Shown here piece by piece: positions 52,864 to 64,000 of a DNA stretch of 64,000 nucleotides. The stretch comes from Cranoglanis bouderius (lineage: Eukaryota; Chordata; Actinopteri; Siluriformes; Cranoglanididae), in the NCBI GenBank assembly GCA_023630585.1, contig CM042562.1:3171684-3235683 (forward strand), given 5' to 3'. A program made the translations under genes and the position numbers. The notes beneath the pieces were generated by a model, which saw only the letters and a list, made by a program, of their open reading frames with translations, made no database searches and was not told where the DNA came from. Positions within the stretch are counted from its first letter, which is position 1, and every line of letters begins with the position of its first letter.

Positions 52864-52869
52864 AATAAA
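52864..52869 (+). terminator. Possible polyadenylation signal
   Basis: AATAAA 24 bases after the candidate stop codon at 52838-52840. The hexamer is common in AT-rich DNA, so its value depends on the candidate exons being real. Confidence 0.25.
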
Positions 52870-54894
52870 TCTTGAGGTTCCATTGCACAATCAGTCAAGT
52901 TGGGCCAGGGATGCACAGCACAGTTTTAAATTATGCGAGACTTCCTGTAATGCTCCTCTGATGGATCCTATAGCCGAAAGGAGCAGGAAAGCATGAGGTC
53001 AGTTTGACTAGACAAACTGGATATTTCTACCTGCTGAAGATGACCTGCTCTTACATTACTGGAACTCAGAGAGAAGAAAGAACCTGTATGTTCTCTATGT
53101 CACAGAAACAGAGAAGCAATGTTCATAGCCTGAATGTCATGACTGTACAGACATTATTATTCTCTAAAAAGGCAAGTAATATTCTTCCAGTAGTCTTAAT
53201 TCCTCAATAAACTCAATAGCCCGTGTGTTTACATTCTTTTTTCTTTCTTTCTTTCTTTTTTCTTTTTTTAATCTCCTGTTGTTTCCTAATGTGGGCTTTA
53301 AACTTCCTGTTTCATCTGTTTGTACCTGCACCTAATATTTTTCAGGTTTTCTAGTTTTCCTACCAGTTCCTTCTCCCCACTTACTGTTCCAAGATATTGT
53401 TTTGGTGATTCCTGGTTATGACCTTTGCCTACCTGTTTTGGATATGAATAATGATTTATGCCTTGTAACCCTCTCTCAGTGCTGACCAACAATCTTTAAA
53501 CTCTTACAAAAATAGACCACACATTGTATCCGGCTGACTCTGATCTGTTACCCCCACTCACTTGGCTGCTCTTTACAGACAAATGTCTGGAACTATAGGC
53601 TCCCAAGTGGAGCAACACAAAAGTGTTTGGGAATTGGTAGGTGACCAAACTGGTGAGAAGAATAAGGGAAATAATCTAGCATTCTGCTCAGTCATCCTGT
53701 CCACATAACAAGTATCCTAAGAAAATGCAAAGCAAAGTGAGCTTTATAATACCATATGTTATAGTTATACATTTATAGTAATATAGCCCTAAACTCTATT
53801 AAGCACTGAGTGTTACTGGAATGATTGCTACTGAGTGCTCCTGGACTGTTTCAAGAAGCCCTCTCACCAGTGTCTGTCTGTCTCTCCATGTTAGTCTCTC
53901 CATGTATCATTCTGAGAGGTGCCCCAACAGCCAGAAAGTCTCTGCTTAAGTCTTGTCTGATCAGTTCATCTGATTCAGTGTCTGCCCCATCACCTTAATT
54001 CCCTAAACAATTGGGACTGGCAGGTATAGGTGCTGCTTTATGAGAGACCCAGTAGAATGAAACAGAATGCCTCTGTAAAATAACAGTATTGCATTGCTCT
54101 CTACTGAAGATTCCATGGCTAATCAATACAAACTACTGTGCATTAGCTTTGTTTTACTGCCCCCATTAAATACCAGACTTGGCTTTTGCACTACATATTT
54201 TGACGTATGTCTCAGCATTCTCAGCATTTCTCTCAAAGTTATGGCCACTCCAAGTGATATTTTATTTCAAGCTGACTTTAAATTCAGGATGACTGTGTCT
54301 TAGGATACCGTCTGAGGTTGTATGCCATATTATTTAAAAGTCATATTAGTCTATTTTATGAAAAAAAAAAAAAAAACCTCTGCTGATAAATATAATCATA
54401 CATGTTTCACAGGTGGTGGGTCTACACACACTTGAGCTTAGGGTTTGTCAGTGGTCTGGTATGTATGCCAGTGTGAATGGCCACCAAAGGAGCCTCAGTT
54501 CTGGGTCAGCTCATGAACTATCATTCAGCTCAGTAAATCCATGGGAACACTTCAGCTGTGGGAAGTGACCGTCATGCAAGACCTGCATCTAAAAATAAAG
54601 CAGTGTGACCATTGTGCACACACACAATTCATACACTGTGTTCAAAGGTCATATGAGCAATCGGATGTTGTGATTTGGCAAGAATGTTATTGAGTTATTT
54701 TAAAAACCTTTACCCGTTAATACAAAATGCCTAGAATTGACTTAATTTTTGAAAGGGGTTTAGTTTGTTTAGTGATTTTAGAAGACTTAAACAAGTCAGG
54801 TTTTGATCTTAAAATACTGTCACATAAATGTAGATTTTTATTAAACAATTATGACGTAAAAGGTAAGTCCATATATTTAATGCTATGTGATGGA
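52870..54894. other. Intergenic DNA, no gene recognised
   Basis: Contains a pyrimidine TTTC-rich tract at 53236-53270 and an A-run at 54361-54376. Reading frames are short and featureless. Confidence 0.5.
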
Positions 54895-55010
54895 CTAATA
54901 TCCCATCCGGCATGAATTCTCCCACCTTGTGCCCAGTGTTACTGGGACTGATTCCGGCTCTACTGTAACCCTGACCAGGATAAAGTGGTTACTGAAGATG
55001 AATAAATGAA
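54895..55010 (+). repeat. SINE fragment, opposite orientation
   Basis: TAACCCTGACCAGGATAAAG then TGGTTACTGAAGATGAATAA is the inverse of the left-end sequence of the 40162 SINE family. Only the tail part is present. Confidence 0.55.
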
Positions 55011-58000
55011 TATATATGTAATACCTGTTTGAAGGGAGTAGGTTATATGTAAACCTACTCCTTTTAAATATGCATTAAAAATGAACAAATAATATGAATT
55101 TTCAATAACTCTCACAACAGATTGGACAATGGATAAGTAGTACACCTGTACTGGGAGCTGGAAGAGGGTGAAAATGAGGACTTTTTTGGAAAACATTACT
55201 ATAAGACATACTGTACTGGTCCTGTCCACATCTTGACAAAACTTATATTAGAGCTATGTTTATCCACAAAACCAGAGCTGATATGGATCACATGCTTCCT
55301 CATTTCCCCCTCCAAACCTCCCTCCAATTCCCTCTTTTTTTCTGCGCCCACGGTCAGACTCCAACTCCCATAAGGCCCTGGGGGAAGGGTTGAGCTGTGG
55401 CGTGACAGGCTGCGATTTCTGGAGCCTTGGCTTTAATATTCTCCTTCCCCTACTGTCTTTCATCAACGGCATGTTCCTGGGCCCGGGCTTGAGTTACAGT
55501 CTGCATCTCTGCCTCCGCCACGTGGGAGGATGATTTCTAACACATGGACCTATGTGTTCATCAGACAATGGAGGTCCTGTCAGTGTCTGCTTTCTCTCTT
55601 GTTCTCTCTCTGGGATTGTGGAGTGCTGAAGTCACAGCACACCGACTCATTCGTTTTATACACACATACATTCTACAGCCACCAGTATCACCAATACCAC
55701 TCCTGCAATAAGCTGTCTCTAATTAGCACCTGCTTTCACAAGCGTGTTCTGTGGCCTGAGTAAGCTGCTTGGTCTGGGTAGGATTAGTGTGGAAGCAGCA
55801 GTAATGCCCTGCTTGAGTGTCTCTCTCACGTCTGCAGCACACCGAACCCTGTGGCTCAGACACAGAGGACCTTGTCGTCACGTTGACCCGACTGGCACGG
55901 ACGATATGTGGACAGCCACCCTGGCACACTGCCCAGCATTTATCCTCTGAAAGAGGAGCTTAGGCAAAGTTATATTTATACTATAGTGATAAAGATGTTC
56001 AATAAATTTGCAGTAGCCACACTGCTACATTTTTAGTAATTAGTGTAATCAGTAAATTTAGTAGTAGGTTTTGCTATAAAATAAAATGTACTCAGCTCTC
56101 ATATGATCACTGTAAACAGGTAACCACTAAAGTATGCATGAACCAGATTCAGAGGTTTTTCAAAAGTAATGTGATGCCATAATTTATACAAGTGGTTCTG
56201 TATGGATGCATGAAGTTGTGGAAATGTCCTGAAGTTTTTCCCCACTGGCAAAAGCAAAATTTCCAATGAATAAATCTAATTTTCCGGTGTCTCTGTCTTC
56301 CCAACATGCTCTGTGCCTGCCTCTCATTTTAGCACCACAGCCACCAGCCCTGTTCTTGCTAATTCACCTTCCTGCACTATTCACTTCCAACCCAAACCAC
56401 AGAGATCTGATCCAACTAAGCGAGTCACTGATTAGTGAAACTGTATTCTACAGCAAGGTTAAACACCAGGAGTAGTACTGGTGACCTCTGTTCTAGTATC
56501 AGTTAGAGAAGCTTTCACTTTCTAGCCACCGCCTCCTCTTGTTTGAAATGAGATATTTGAGAACATTTAGCTGCACGCACTGTGAAGCTAGACTGGGAAA
56601 AACAAGAGGCCAAGGTCGTACGGGGAGTCAGGAGGCTTACTAATTAGACATACTGCAGCTTGTGTGTAAAACTAAGGCACTCCTAAGATGTACAGTTACA
56701 CATTCCCTTCAGAAATAGGTGAGAAATTCAACAAAAATGATCCACTAATTTGCAGAGAACCTTTACCATTCTCATTCTGCATAAATGTTAGATATCCAAC
56801 TATACATTACGTTTTACTGTAAACCAATGCACTGCTCTAATTTCCCAATCATTTACAGTGCAATCCTTTAATAAAATAATAAAATCACATTTTGCTGTAA
56901 AATAAGTACTGTAAATGTACAGCAATTTTCCCACAATGTACCAGACTATTAATTCTGTTTGTTCTTAAGCTTAAGCCTATCTATACCATAAATCTAAGAG
57001 ACAGAACTGATGCACCTGCACAATGGGTGTAAAATTTCTCAACCGTTCAGTTCACATCAGCAGACATCAATAGGCAGACAGACTGATTATGAGATGGGAC
57101 TTCTAACAGCTGTATGAACTGCTGATGGACTTACACTCCTAATCCCACACAAAACTTGCCTTTGATATGAACTAGTCTTTGATTCACAAATCAGGAGCTC
57201 CCCCAAAACCATATTGAGGAACAATACTAGCCAGTTGTCTGAGTTGAACTGCGTGCCTTACTCCAATGGCCACGCCATCAGCCCTACTCACACCTGCTGC
57301 CAGCTTTCATTCTCTCCATCCATCTAAGAGAAAGACAGGAAGTCTACGCTCATAGCGATTACGATGAAATTTGCTGGCGTCTGAGTGGGAAGTCTCATCC
57401 AGAAGTCCAGATCTCAGGGTGAATAACTGTAAACCAATGCCTAGCAGGTTATTAGCTTTCTCCAAGCTAGTCTCTGAGTTATTACAGCATGGCCCATCAG
57501 AGCCCAGCCATTCTCAGCACCATGCTTCTCTCTCCAGAAGATTCAGACTCAGGCTTGAACTTCCGCTGCAGGTGTCAGAAATGATTTCCATTTCATTCAT
57601 TCTCCTTTTTCACAAAGAGAGTTATTCTCTCTCCTTTGTCTGTCATTCTAAATCTTTTAGTTTGACTCTCGGCTTACAGACAGTACACCACTTAGCTATA
57701 TGGGTCTGGCCCTGAACTCTCTCCGTCTACTCTTTCCTTTTCATCACTCTCACCCAGCTTTTTACAGCTCACAGCAGCTGGCCTAGCCACCGAGCTTTTG
57801 GAGAGGTAAAAGGAATATAACCCTGAGATAGAAATGAGGATCATTAAAGTATACAAATGAAAGTTTGAACTGTGACTTGTTGTTGAAACACAGCTTAACC
57901 AGTATTCATGAAGTAATGTCCAAATGTCTGAGTTCAGGCCCAAGAAGCTCAAGTTTTATATCAACAGTTATATTTGTCACATCTTTCACACTAATGCAAA

Positions 58001-58297
58001 CATAAATGTGAGGCTATTATTTACTGACAGCAGTAAGAATGATAATGCATAATGTGTAGGGACTAATAGTGTTTTCATCAAGAGACAGTACTTTGACACT
58101 TTAACATGAGTTACTATTTGAATGTGAAAATAGAATGTTAAGATATATAATGAAAATGTCAGCTAAACACTGCAACAAATCACATCGTAGCAAATGAAAA
58201 CAAAATCTTGTATGTAGGCAAATTGAGCGAATATATCTCTTTATGAGATTACTAAGATAATAATAAGAGAATTTAGACAATTTTACCAATTTCAAGC

Positions 58298-58380
<83 letters not shown>

Positions 58381-58892
58381 TATCCCTGGAAAAGTATAAT
58401 GATTATTTTTAAAATATTGGTTTGCATTAATTTTTGAAAATGAAAAAAGTCATATCATCTGTTTAGTTTTATAACTAATACATAACCACCAAACTTCAAT
58501 ACACTGGATATAAAAATGATGAACCTATTCAATCCATATTCTGCACAGTAGAAGAGCATCCATAAATGAACTGAGGTGCTGATTTAATAGCCACCGCTTA
58601 TTTGAAGGACTGCTGGTGGAACAGCACTGAAATCATAAAGCTGAGTATTTACTTGGCATTAATATGACCATGTTTTATGTCATCTCTATTCTCTTAAGGC
58701 ATGCAGTCAGACATGTCTGAGACTAAACATGTGGAAAGGGAGCCCCAGTCACCCACACCTCATCTTGACCCTTTGTAAAAACCAGTAGACACTTTGGAGG
58801 AAACTTGATCTTCAGCAAAAACAACTATGAAGTCAGATCTTTATTTAAGGAGTGGGGCGGCAGATCTCTGATATCCCAAGTGCCAGTGTATG
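55011..58892. other. Intergenic DNA, one GC-richer block and a (TAA)n
   Basis: 55270-55530 is noticeably richer in G and C than its surroundings and lacks repeats. The (AAT)n at 58306-58379 is a microsatellite. No gene is recognised. Confidence 0.45.
58306..58379. repeat. (AAT)n microsatellite
   Basis: About 25 uninterrupted AAT units. Confidence 0.97.
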
Positions 58893-58958
58893 GAGGGGGG
58901 TGGTGGTGGGGTGGAGGGTCGTGACAAGAGTGGTGGGGTGGGGGTGGGGAGGTCTGGG
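58893..58958 (+). other. G-rich tract, G-quadruplex potential
   Basis: Seven or more runs of three to six G (for example 58895-58900, 58908-58911, 58935-58938, 58940-58944, 58946-58949) with short loops on the plus strand. Confidence 0.65.
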
Positions 58959-61900
58959 TGAGGTTTACCCTGCTGTTTTCTGAACGGCTGCCAGGAAAGT
59001 TTAATGGCTTTGGAATTTGGACAGGAAAAAAGTGGGTTGGAAGTTTCAGAGGAAGCAGGGATTTGTGGCTCACGCAGCACCTCTGTTTGTGTTCTCCTGG
59101 ACTGGCTCCTCTCAGGCCACTGTGAGGAAGAACGTCAAGCACTTTTCCACAGATCAACCCACAGCCTCGGGAGAATACACAGCGGCGACACGCAGGCCAT
59201 GGTCTGTCCAGCTCCACCCCATCTTCACACACCTCAACATATACACAGGCATTGACACAAATGCACATAAACATACATAATCATGAATGCAAGAATGGAA
59301 AGCCAACACACTCAAGCACATTCAATTTATAAGTACAGACTGATATCATATAAAAATTCTAAACCACAATACAAAACCAATGTTTTGACTTCATTTTAGC
59401 TCTACTAGTTCTTGTACTCTCCAATAACCTCCTGTGGTTCTTTGTTTGTCTTGTTAATTTTCTCTGTTAATTTTACTATAGAAATTAACCGGGTTAATTT
59501 TAACAGCTAATTTGGATTTGGTATACTTTCAGCTAAAATTTAGTGAGGGTTGTGAGAAACTGAACCCACCTTCACAATCTTACAAGTTTGCGTACTCTCT
59601 GCAGTTTCATTTTGATTGTTGTGTATGAATGCTCCAATAGCACACTTTGTCATCTAGCATGTTAGTCCATGGAGTTTGCCCATCTGCCATGGTTATGTCA
59701 GTTTTATTCTAGATTTATTTGATGAAAAAAAGCAATTTACTCAAATAAAACTGAAGAGTTTTAGTCAGTATAAACAAAATGGTTTTTTTTAGTCTTTTGT
59801 TTGTGATAATTACCAAGCTTAAAAACAATTGTATTTTCTAAAATGCAAATGCATTGATTTTGTTTGCTTCTCTTTGTATTTCTCTTTTTCTAGAGGCTGA
59901 AACTGTCACACAGCTATGTCTATGTCTGTCTAACACAACAGCTCCTTTAAAGGGAATTGAGCACATTTAATAATGCTGCTCTAGTGAGCACATTTATTAC
60001 ACTGCATCGATCTGAGGGTGAATTAATTTAACTGATTTTGACTAGTATTATATTAACCTTCCAGTTTTTTTCTAGAGAGTAAAATGTATCAAAAAGACAC
60101 TGTCGGTTGGTAATGTTACCAAACAAGTTACGATTATGACAGCATGTTTCTGAAACCACACAGCTTTAACATTAGCATACATATACAGATGTGTCCGGAG
60201 TCTATCTAGCAGTGCATGCGACTACTGACACACCATTTCACTGCATGCAGCCAAGTGCATAAGCAATATGTAGTGTATATCAACTAATTCCCTTGTGTGA
60301 TAACCTTTGCAAAGTAATAATGGGAAGATGGGAGAAGAAAAGAGCCAACTCACCACATCTGGCCTTTTCATGCTGTTTTTATTCATTGAGGAAAACATTA
60401 CATTTCGACATATATTTTGAGTACAAATGTGAATTTTTATTTGGATATCACTTAATACTGCTTTTGACATCTCATCACCTCATCATATATATTGCCCACA
60501 GAAGCCTATGTTAAGTATTTCTTGTCACTTGAACAATGACTGTAATGATCACACTATGGAACACCAGGCTGCACGTGTTTCTTATACTCAAAATCCCAGT
60601 CATGAAGAAGTCATGGTTACTGAGAGAATAGCCTGTGCCTCTGAGATGTGTCTGCCAATGTCTCCAGTCCCTGTCACCAGTAATTATCCAGCCTTTCAGC
60701 CCACTCCCTATCACTCAGCCCACACCTCCATTTAGAATAGGGGTGGAGTTGTACGAAAAATGTCATGATAACCATTTTTCTGGTATAGTACAGCATCTGC
60801 TTGCAAAGAAAACGATATTAAATGACATTAAAAGCAGTTGGTAAAAAGTACTGTGGTGTTTGTGAATTAAGATTTCTTTTAGCTTTAGCCAGTCATATAG
60901 CTGATCATACAATCTTTTAGCTTTTGCTTGTCAGTGGTTGGTGCACCCAGAAATAACTTTTTCTTCATGGACATCATGATCTACATATATGGCATAATGT
61001 TGGACATACCACTATTTTAAATTTCCTTATGAGAATTTACCATTATATCCCTAATGCACAGACCTTCACCCAGCCACACAGACCCAGTGCAAAGCGTTGT
61101 CCTCAGCCTAAACCTGAACCAGCAAACCAGGAAAGCAGAATTTTACTTAGCATTTGTCTCTGTTAGCAAAGTTCACACCTCAAGTGACCAAGCGTTAAAC
61201 TTCTCAAAAACAGCAAGTGCAATTGACCATGATGGGGAAAGGGAGTGAGCATGGCTTTTTGAGCAGTCTCCCACACATCTGTGCGTAAAAGTTCTGCCCT
61301 CATTCAAACTCTGAGATCAGCCTCAGTTTAAAAGGTGTGAGGCCAGACACTAAAAGCAGAAACACAAACAGATGAAGGAGGAAATGCCTATGGACAAATG
61401 GCCTGAACGTGAGATGACAGACAGAACATAAAACCCTGCCATGTTACCTGAGAATGGGAGAGATGGAACAACCGCCATAACACTCACACTGTCACTGTGA
61501 AAAGCCCCCTGCTAAGTGAAGAGTACAATGTTTAACACAGGCCTTTGGACAAGAAAGAAACATCTGACTCCATAATCCTCTAAATAAATAGAGCCAAAAC
61601 TCTGGGACTCAAAACAGCTAGACTGGTTTATATGTGACAGTGAAGTTTCAGGCCTGTGGCCTTCAGCCATCCTGCCTGGAGAAGAGTAGAATGATGTCAG
61701 TATATACTGGTAAATCAAATAATCACATAGATGTAAGAAGAAATTATTTATTTACTTTTTCTTCTGTCTCTAGTGAGTGCATCCAATCACTATTTGGTTG
61801 AAATATCATCACCTTAATAATGAAATAGTAGCAAGGTAGGCAGTATGGTACAGCCCAATGGCTTAAACATGCTGAAAAAAGCAATTAAGCAGAAAACTAG

Positions 61901-62039
61901 TCAAATAGCTAACCCTTAATCTTGCAGGACATGTCAGCAATTTCACTGTAGTTACAAAATAATAAATAGTTGTTTGTTTGTTTTTTAAATGAATGACTGA
62001 GTAATAAACTGCCAAAAAAAGTAAAACAGCCTTATTTTA
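58959..62039. other. Intergenic DNA, no gene recognised
   Basis: Non-coding on inspection. A frame of 79 codons after an acceptor-like GCCCACAG (60499-60735, ending at TAG) has no recognised family and no donor partner. Confidence 0.45.
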
Positions 62040-62910
62040 ACATAAGACAGGGTACAAATTAAAGGCAAAAACACTATAAAATGTCTTAGTAAACTGTTGG
62101 GCCACCACAAATTGCCACAACGGCTTCAGTAGGCATAGATTCTACACATCTCTGCATCTGTACTGAAGGGATGAGCACTATTCTTCTAAATGATATTCCC
62201 TCAATTGCTGTTTTAATGATGGTGGTGGAGAGCACTGTCCAACACATAAGTCCACAAACTCCTCAATGAGTTGAGTTGTGGCGACTGTCAAGGCCATAAC
62301 ATATGACTTACATCACTTTTACACAAACACCCCTCAGTGAGCCCTCGCACCCTGTGTATTGACATCCTGGAAAAGACCACTCCCGTCAGGATAGAAATGT
62401 TTCATCATCGGATAAAGATGATCAGTCAGAATAACTTTGATATGTATCAATATGTCCCTTCTAAAGGAACAAGTGAACCCAAACCATGCTAGCAAAATTT
62501 CCTCCACAGTATAACAGTGTCACTAGACCCTGTCACTGTATTCAGGACTGGACCATTCTCTTGGTGTATTCCATACATGGACTCGCTCACTTATTGAAAA
62601 TATAACAAAAGATGACTTACCTGATCTTCTCACTTCTCCCACATCTCTGTAGACCAATGCTTGTGGTTTTTGCACCACTAAACTCTCAAATATGCATTTG
62701 TCTTTCTAATGAAAGACTTATGCACTGCAGCTCTACTATATCTCTCTCCAGGTAGTTGTGGATGGCCTGTTCTTGCTGAAAGTGAGAACTCATTCTGCAT
62801 TGACATTCTCGGTCACCTTAAGAACAGCTGCTTTCCCGGTTTTCTTTACATCTTTCAATGTGTACTTTCCAACCCTATGTATTGATATAGAAATAAATGC
62901 TGTTTCCTTC
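62040..62910. mobile_element. DNA-transposon relic (non-coding)
   Basis: GGGCCACCACAAATTGCCAC, TTCTACACATCTCTGCATC, GATGGTGGTGGAGAGCACTG and GGATAGAAATGTTTCATCAT, in this order, match a widespread dispersed element of fish genomes that I recognise but cannot place in a superfamily with certainty. Diverged, with no intact frame. Confidence 0.5.
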
Positions 62911-62929
62911 TTCATTTATTAATCTTTAG

Positions 62930-63225
62930 AAACCACTTAATCCTCCTGGTGAAGCCAGAGCTAATCCCAGGAACACAGTTGGAGGGGTGGGGGTTGGGGG
63001 TGAGGTGGGAATACACCCTGGATGGGACATCAGCCCATTACACCAGGCACCATACACACACACACACATCCACACACTCATTTGCACGTATGGAAAAATT
63101 AGGTTAGCCAATCCACTTACATGCATGTTTTTTGGGAGATGGGAGGAAACATGATAATGTGTAAGAAATCCACACAGACACTGGAAGAAAGGTGGCAATG
63201 CAACCTGCTGCACCATCCTGCCAAA
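62930..63225 (-). repeat. tRNA-derived SINE copy
   Basis: Same family as 40162-40530: GAATACACCCTGGATGGGAC, TTAGCCAATCCACTTACATG and GTTTTTTGGGAGATGGGAGG in order, with a tRNA-like head at the right end (GCACCATCCTGCC). Confidence 0.65.
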
Positions 63226-64000
63226 TGTAGATATCACTTTAATCACTGTTCCTATTGAAACACAGCATCTTTCTCCTTGCCGTCTCCAATATCGATTGAG
63301 TAGAATAGGCCAGCTCAACATATTTATACATGCCAAAGATCATTGTAGGATGTTAATTGCTTAACTAGAACATGCCAGGAAGCATCTGCACTCATTATGT
63401 TTTCCCACTGATTTATTAAAGTTTTCTTAATTCAGATTTATCACCCGACTGTATATTTAAAAATAGTATATACTAACTCAGAAGTGTTAACCTGAACTGC
63501 GGTGTGTTAAGGTGAACTGCCTCACACCACCAACCCCCCACCTAAGAGATCTGGGGGCAGGACTTTGGTCTGTGTTGCAGCGTTTTGGCTACCTGTAGTT
63601 GTGCTCCCAAAATGCCCTACTTGGAATAACGTAGCCTGTTTTCTCAGCTGGTTCAGGGGAAAGAGGATGTGTTCAGGGTCTCATTAATCACAGCCACTTC
63701 GGAAGAGATAAACAGCCAGGACCCAGCAGGGGTGCTGACACTCTGGCCTGGCCTGAGGGTACAAGGGGAGATGGGGGGGGCAGGATCTCTTCTCACTACC
63801 ACGAGAATGTCGAAACACTTGCTAAACAACCATGCTAAACTATAATCTCATGTTAATAGTCCTAGATAACACAATAGCTTGTCATTTGAACCTTGTAGGA
63901 TTGTGACTTACAAAACCTTTTCAAACAAAAAGAAATATATGGGAAGTTATTAATCATGATCACTATTCATAATGTATTGTCATTGCTTTAGGGTATTTAC
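63226..64000. other. Intergenic DNA to window end
   Basis: No gene recognised. 63520-63790 is comparatively GC-rich with a G-run near 63773 and may be conserved or transcribed; nothing in it identifies a function. Confidence 0.45.

Noticed and set aside
58825..59274. 149-codon minus-strand frame
   Set aside because: It spans the G-rich tract (His/Pro-rich translation), lacks splice structure and family motifs, and overlaps equally open frames on the other strand.
60499..60735. 79-codon frame after an acceptor-like site, ending in TAG
   Set aside because: No matching upstream exon, polyadenylation signal or family resemblance; a frame of this length is expected by chance in 64 kb.

Overview
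The window is AT-rich vertebrate DNA with long intergenic stretches, dense microsatellites and many Tc1/mariner relics. It also holds a Gypsy chromovirus, an RTE LINE and tRNA-derived SINEs. This repeat spectrum and the meox1 sequence point to a teleost fish (a catfish-like genome is possible, but the species cannot be named from sequence alone).

One protein gene is certain: meox1 on the + strand, three coding exons at 43620-44100, 48089-48261 and 48827-48949, encoding about 258 residues. The splice sites are canonical, and intron 2 cuts the homeobox between homeodomain positions 44 and 45. About 43 kb upstream and 15 kb downstream contain no other gene I can name. The expected vertebrate neighbours (ETV4, SOST, DUSP3) were not recognised. 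A few unassigned candidate exons are reported as findings; the best is a two-exon 3' end with a polyadenylation signal at 52547-52869.

Layout: 1-4790 is mostly unassigned DNA with a hAT-type MITE. 4790-8395 is a cluster of Tc1/mariner relics, including an almost complete Tc1 element (6550-8186) inserted in an older one. 8890-14560 holds a SINE, a hAT end and non-coding DNA. 14560-22866 is a three-level nest: a Sleeping Beauty-like Tc1 relic, split by a Gypsy chromovirus with both LTRs, itself split in its integrase by a 5'-truncated RTE LINE. Target-site duplications are readable for both inner insertions. 22867-43000 is intergenic with an L2-like LINE fragment (25980-26700), a Tc1 fragment (31010-31215), a 52-bp-arm hairpin (34403-34516), another full-length Tc1 (35108-36714), a MITE (40575-40815) and several microsatellites. 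43000-49600 is the meox1 locus. 49600-64000 holds SINEs, a DNA-transposon relic (62040-62910) and unassigned sequence.

The most striking observation is that the Gypsy element carries the signature of self-primed reverse transcription (Tf1/sushi type). A 10-base stretch directly inside its 5' LTR is the exact complement of the predicted 5' end of its own RNA, which lies about 28 bases after a TATA box in the LTR. No host gene system beyond meox1 is evident; the other recognisable coding sequences are broken transposable-element genes.
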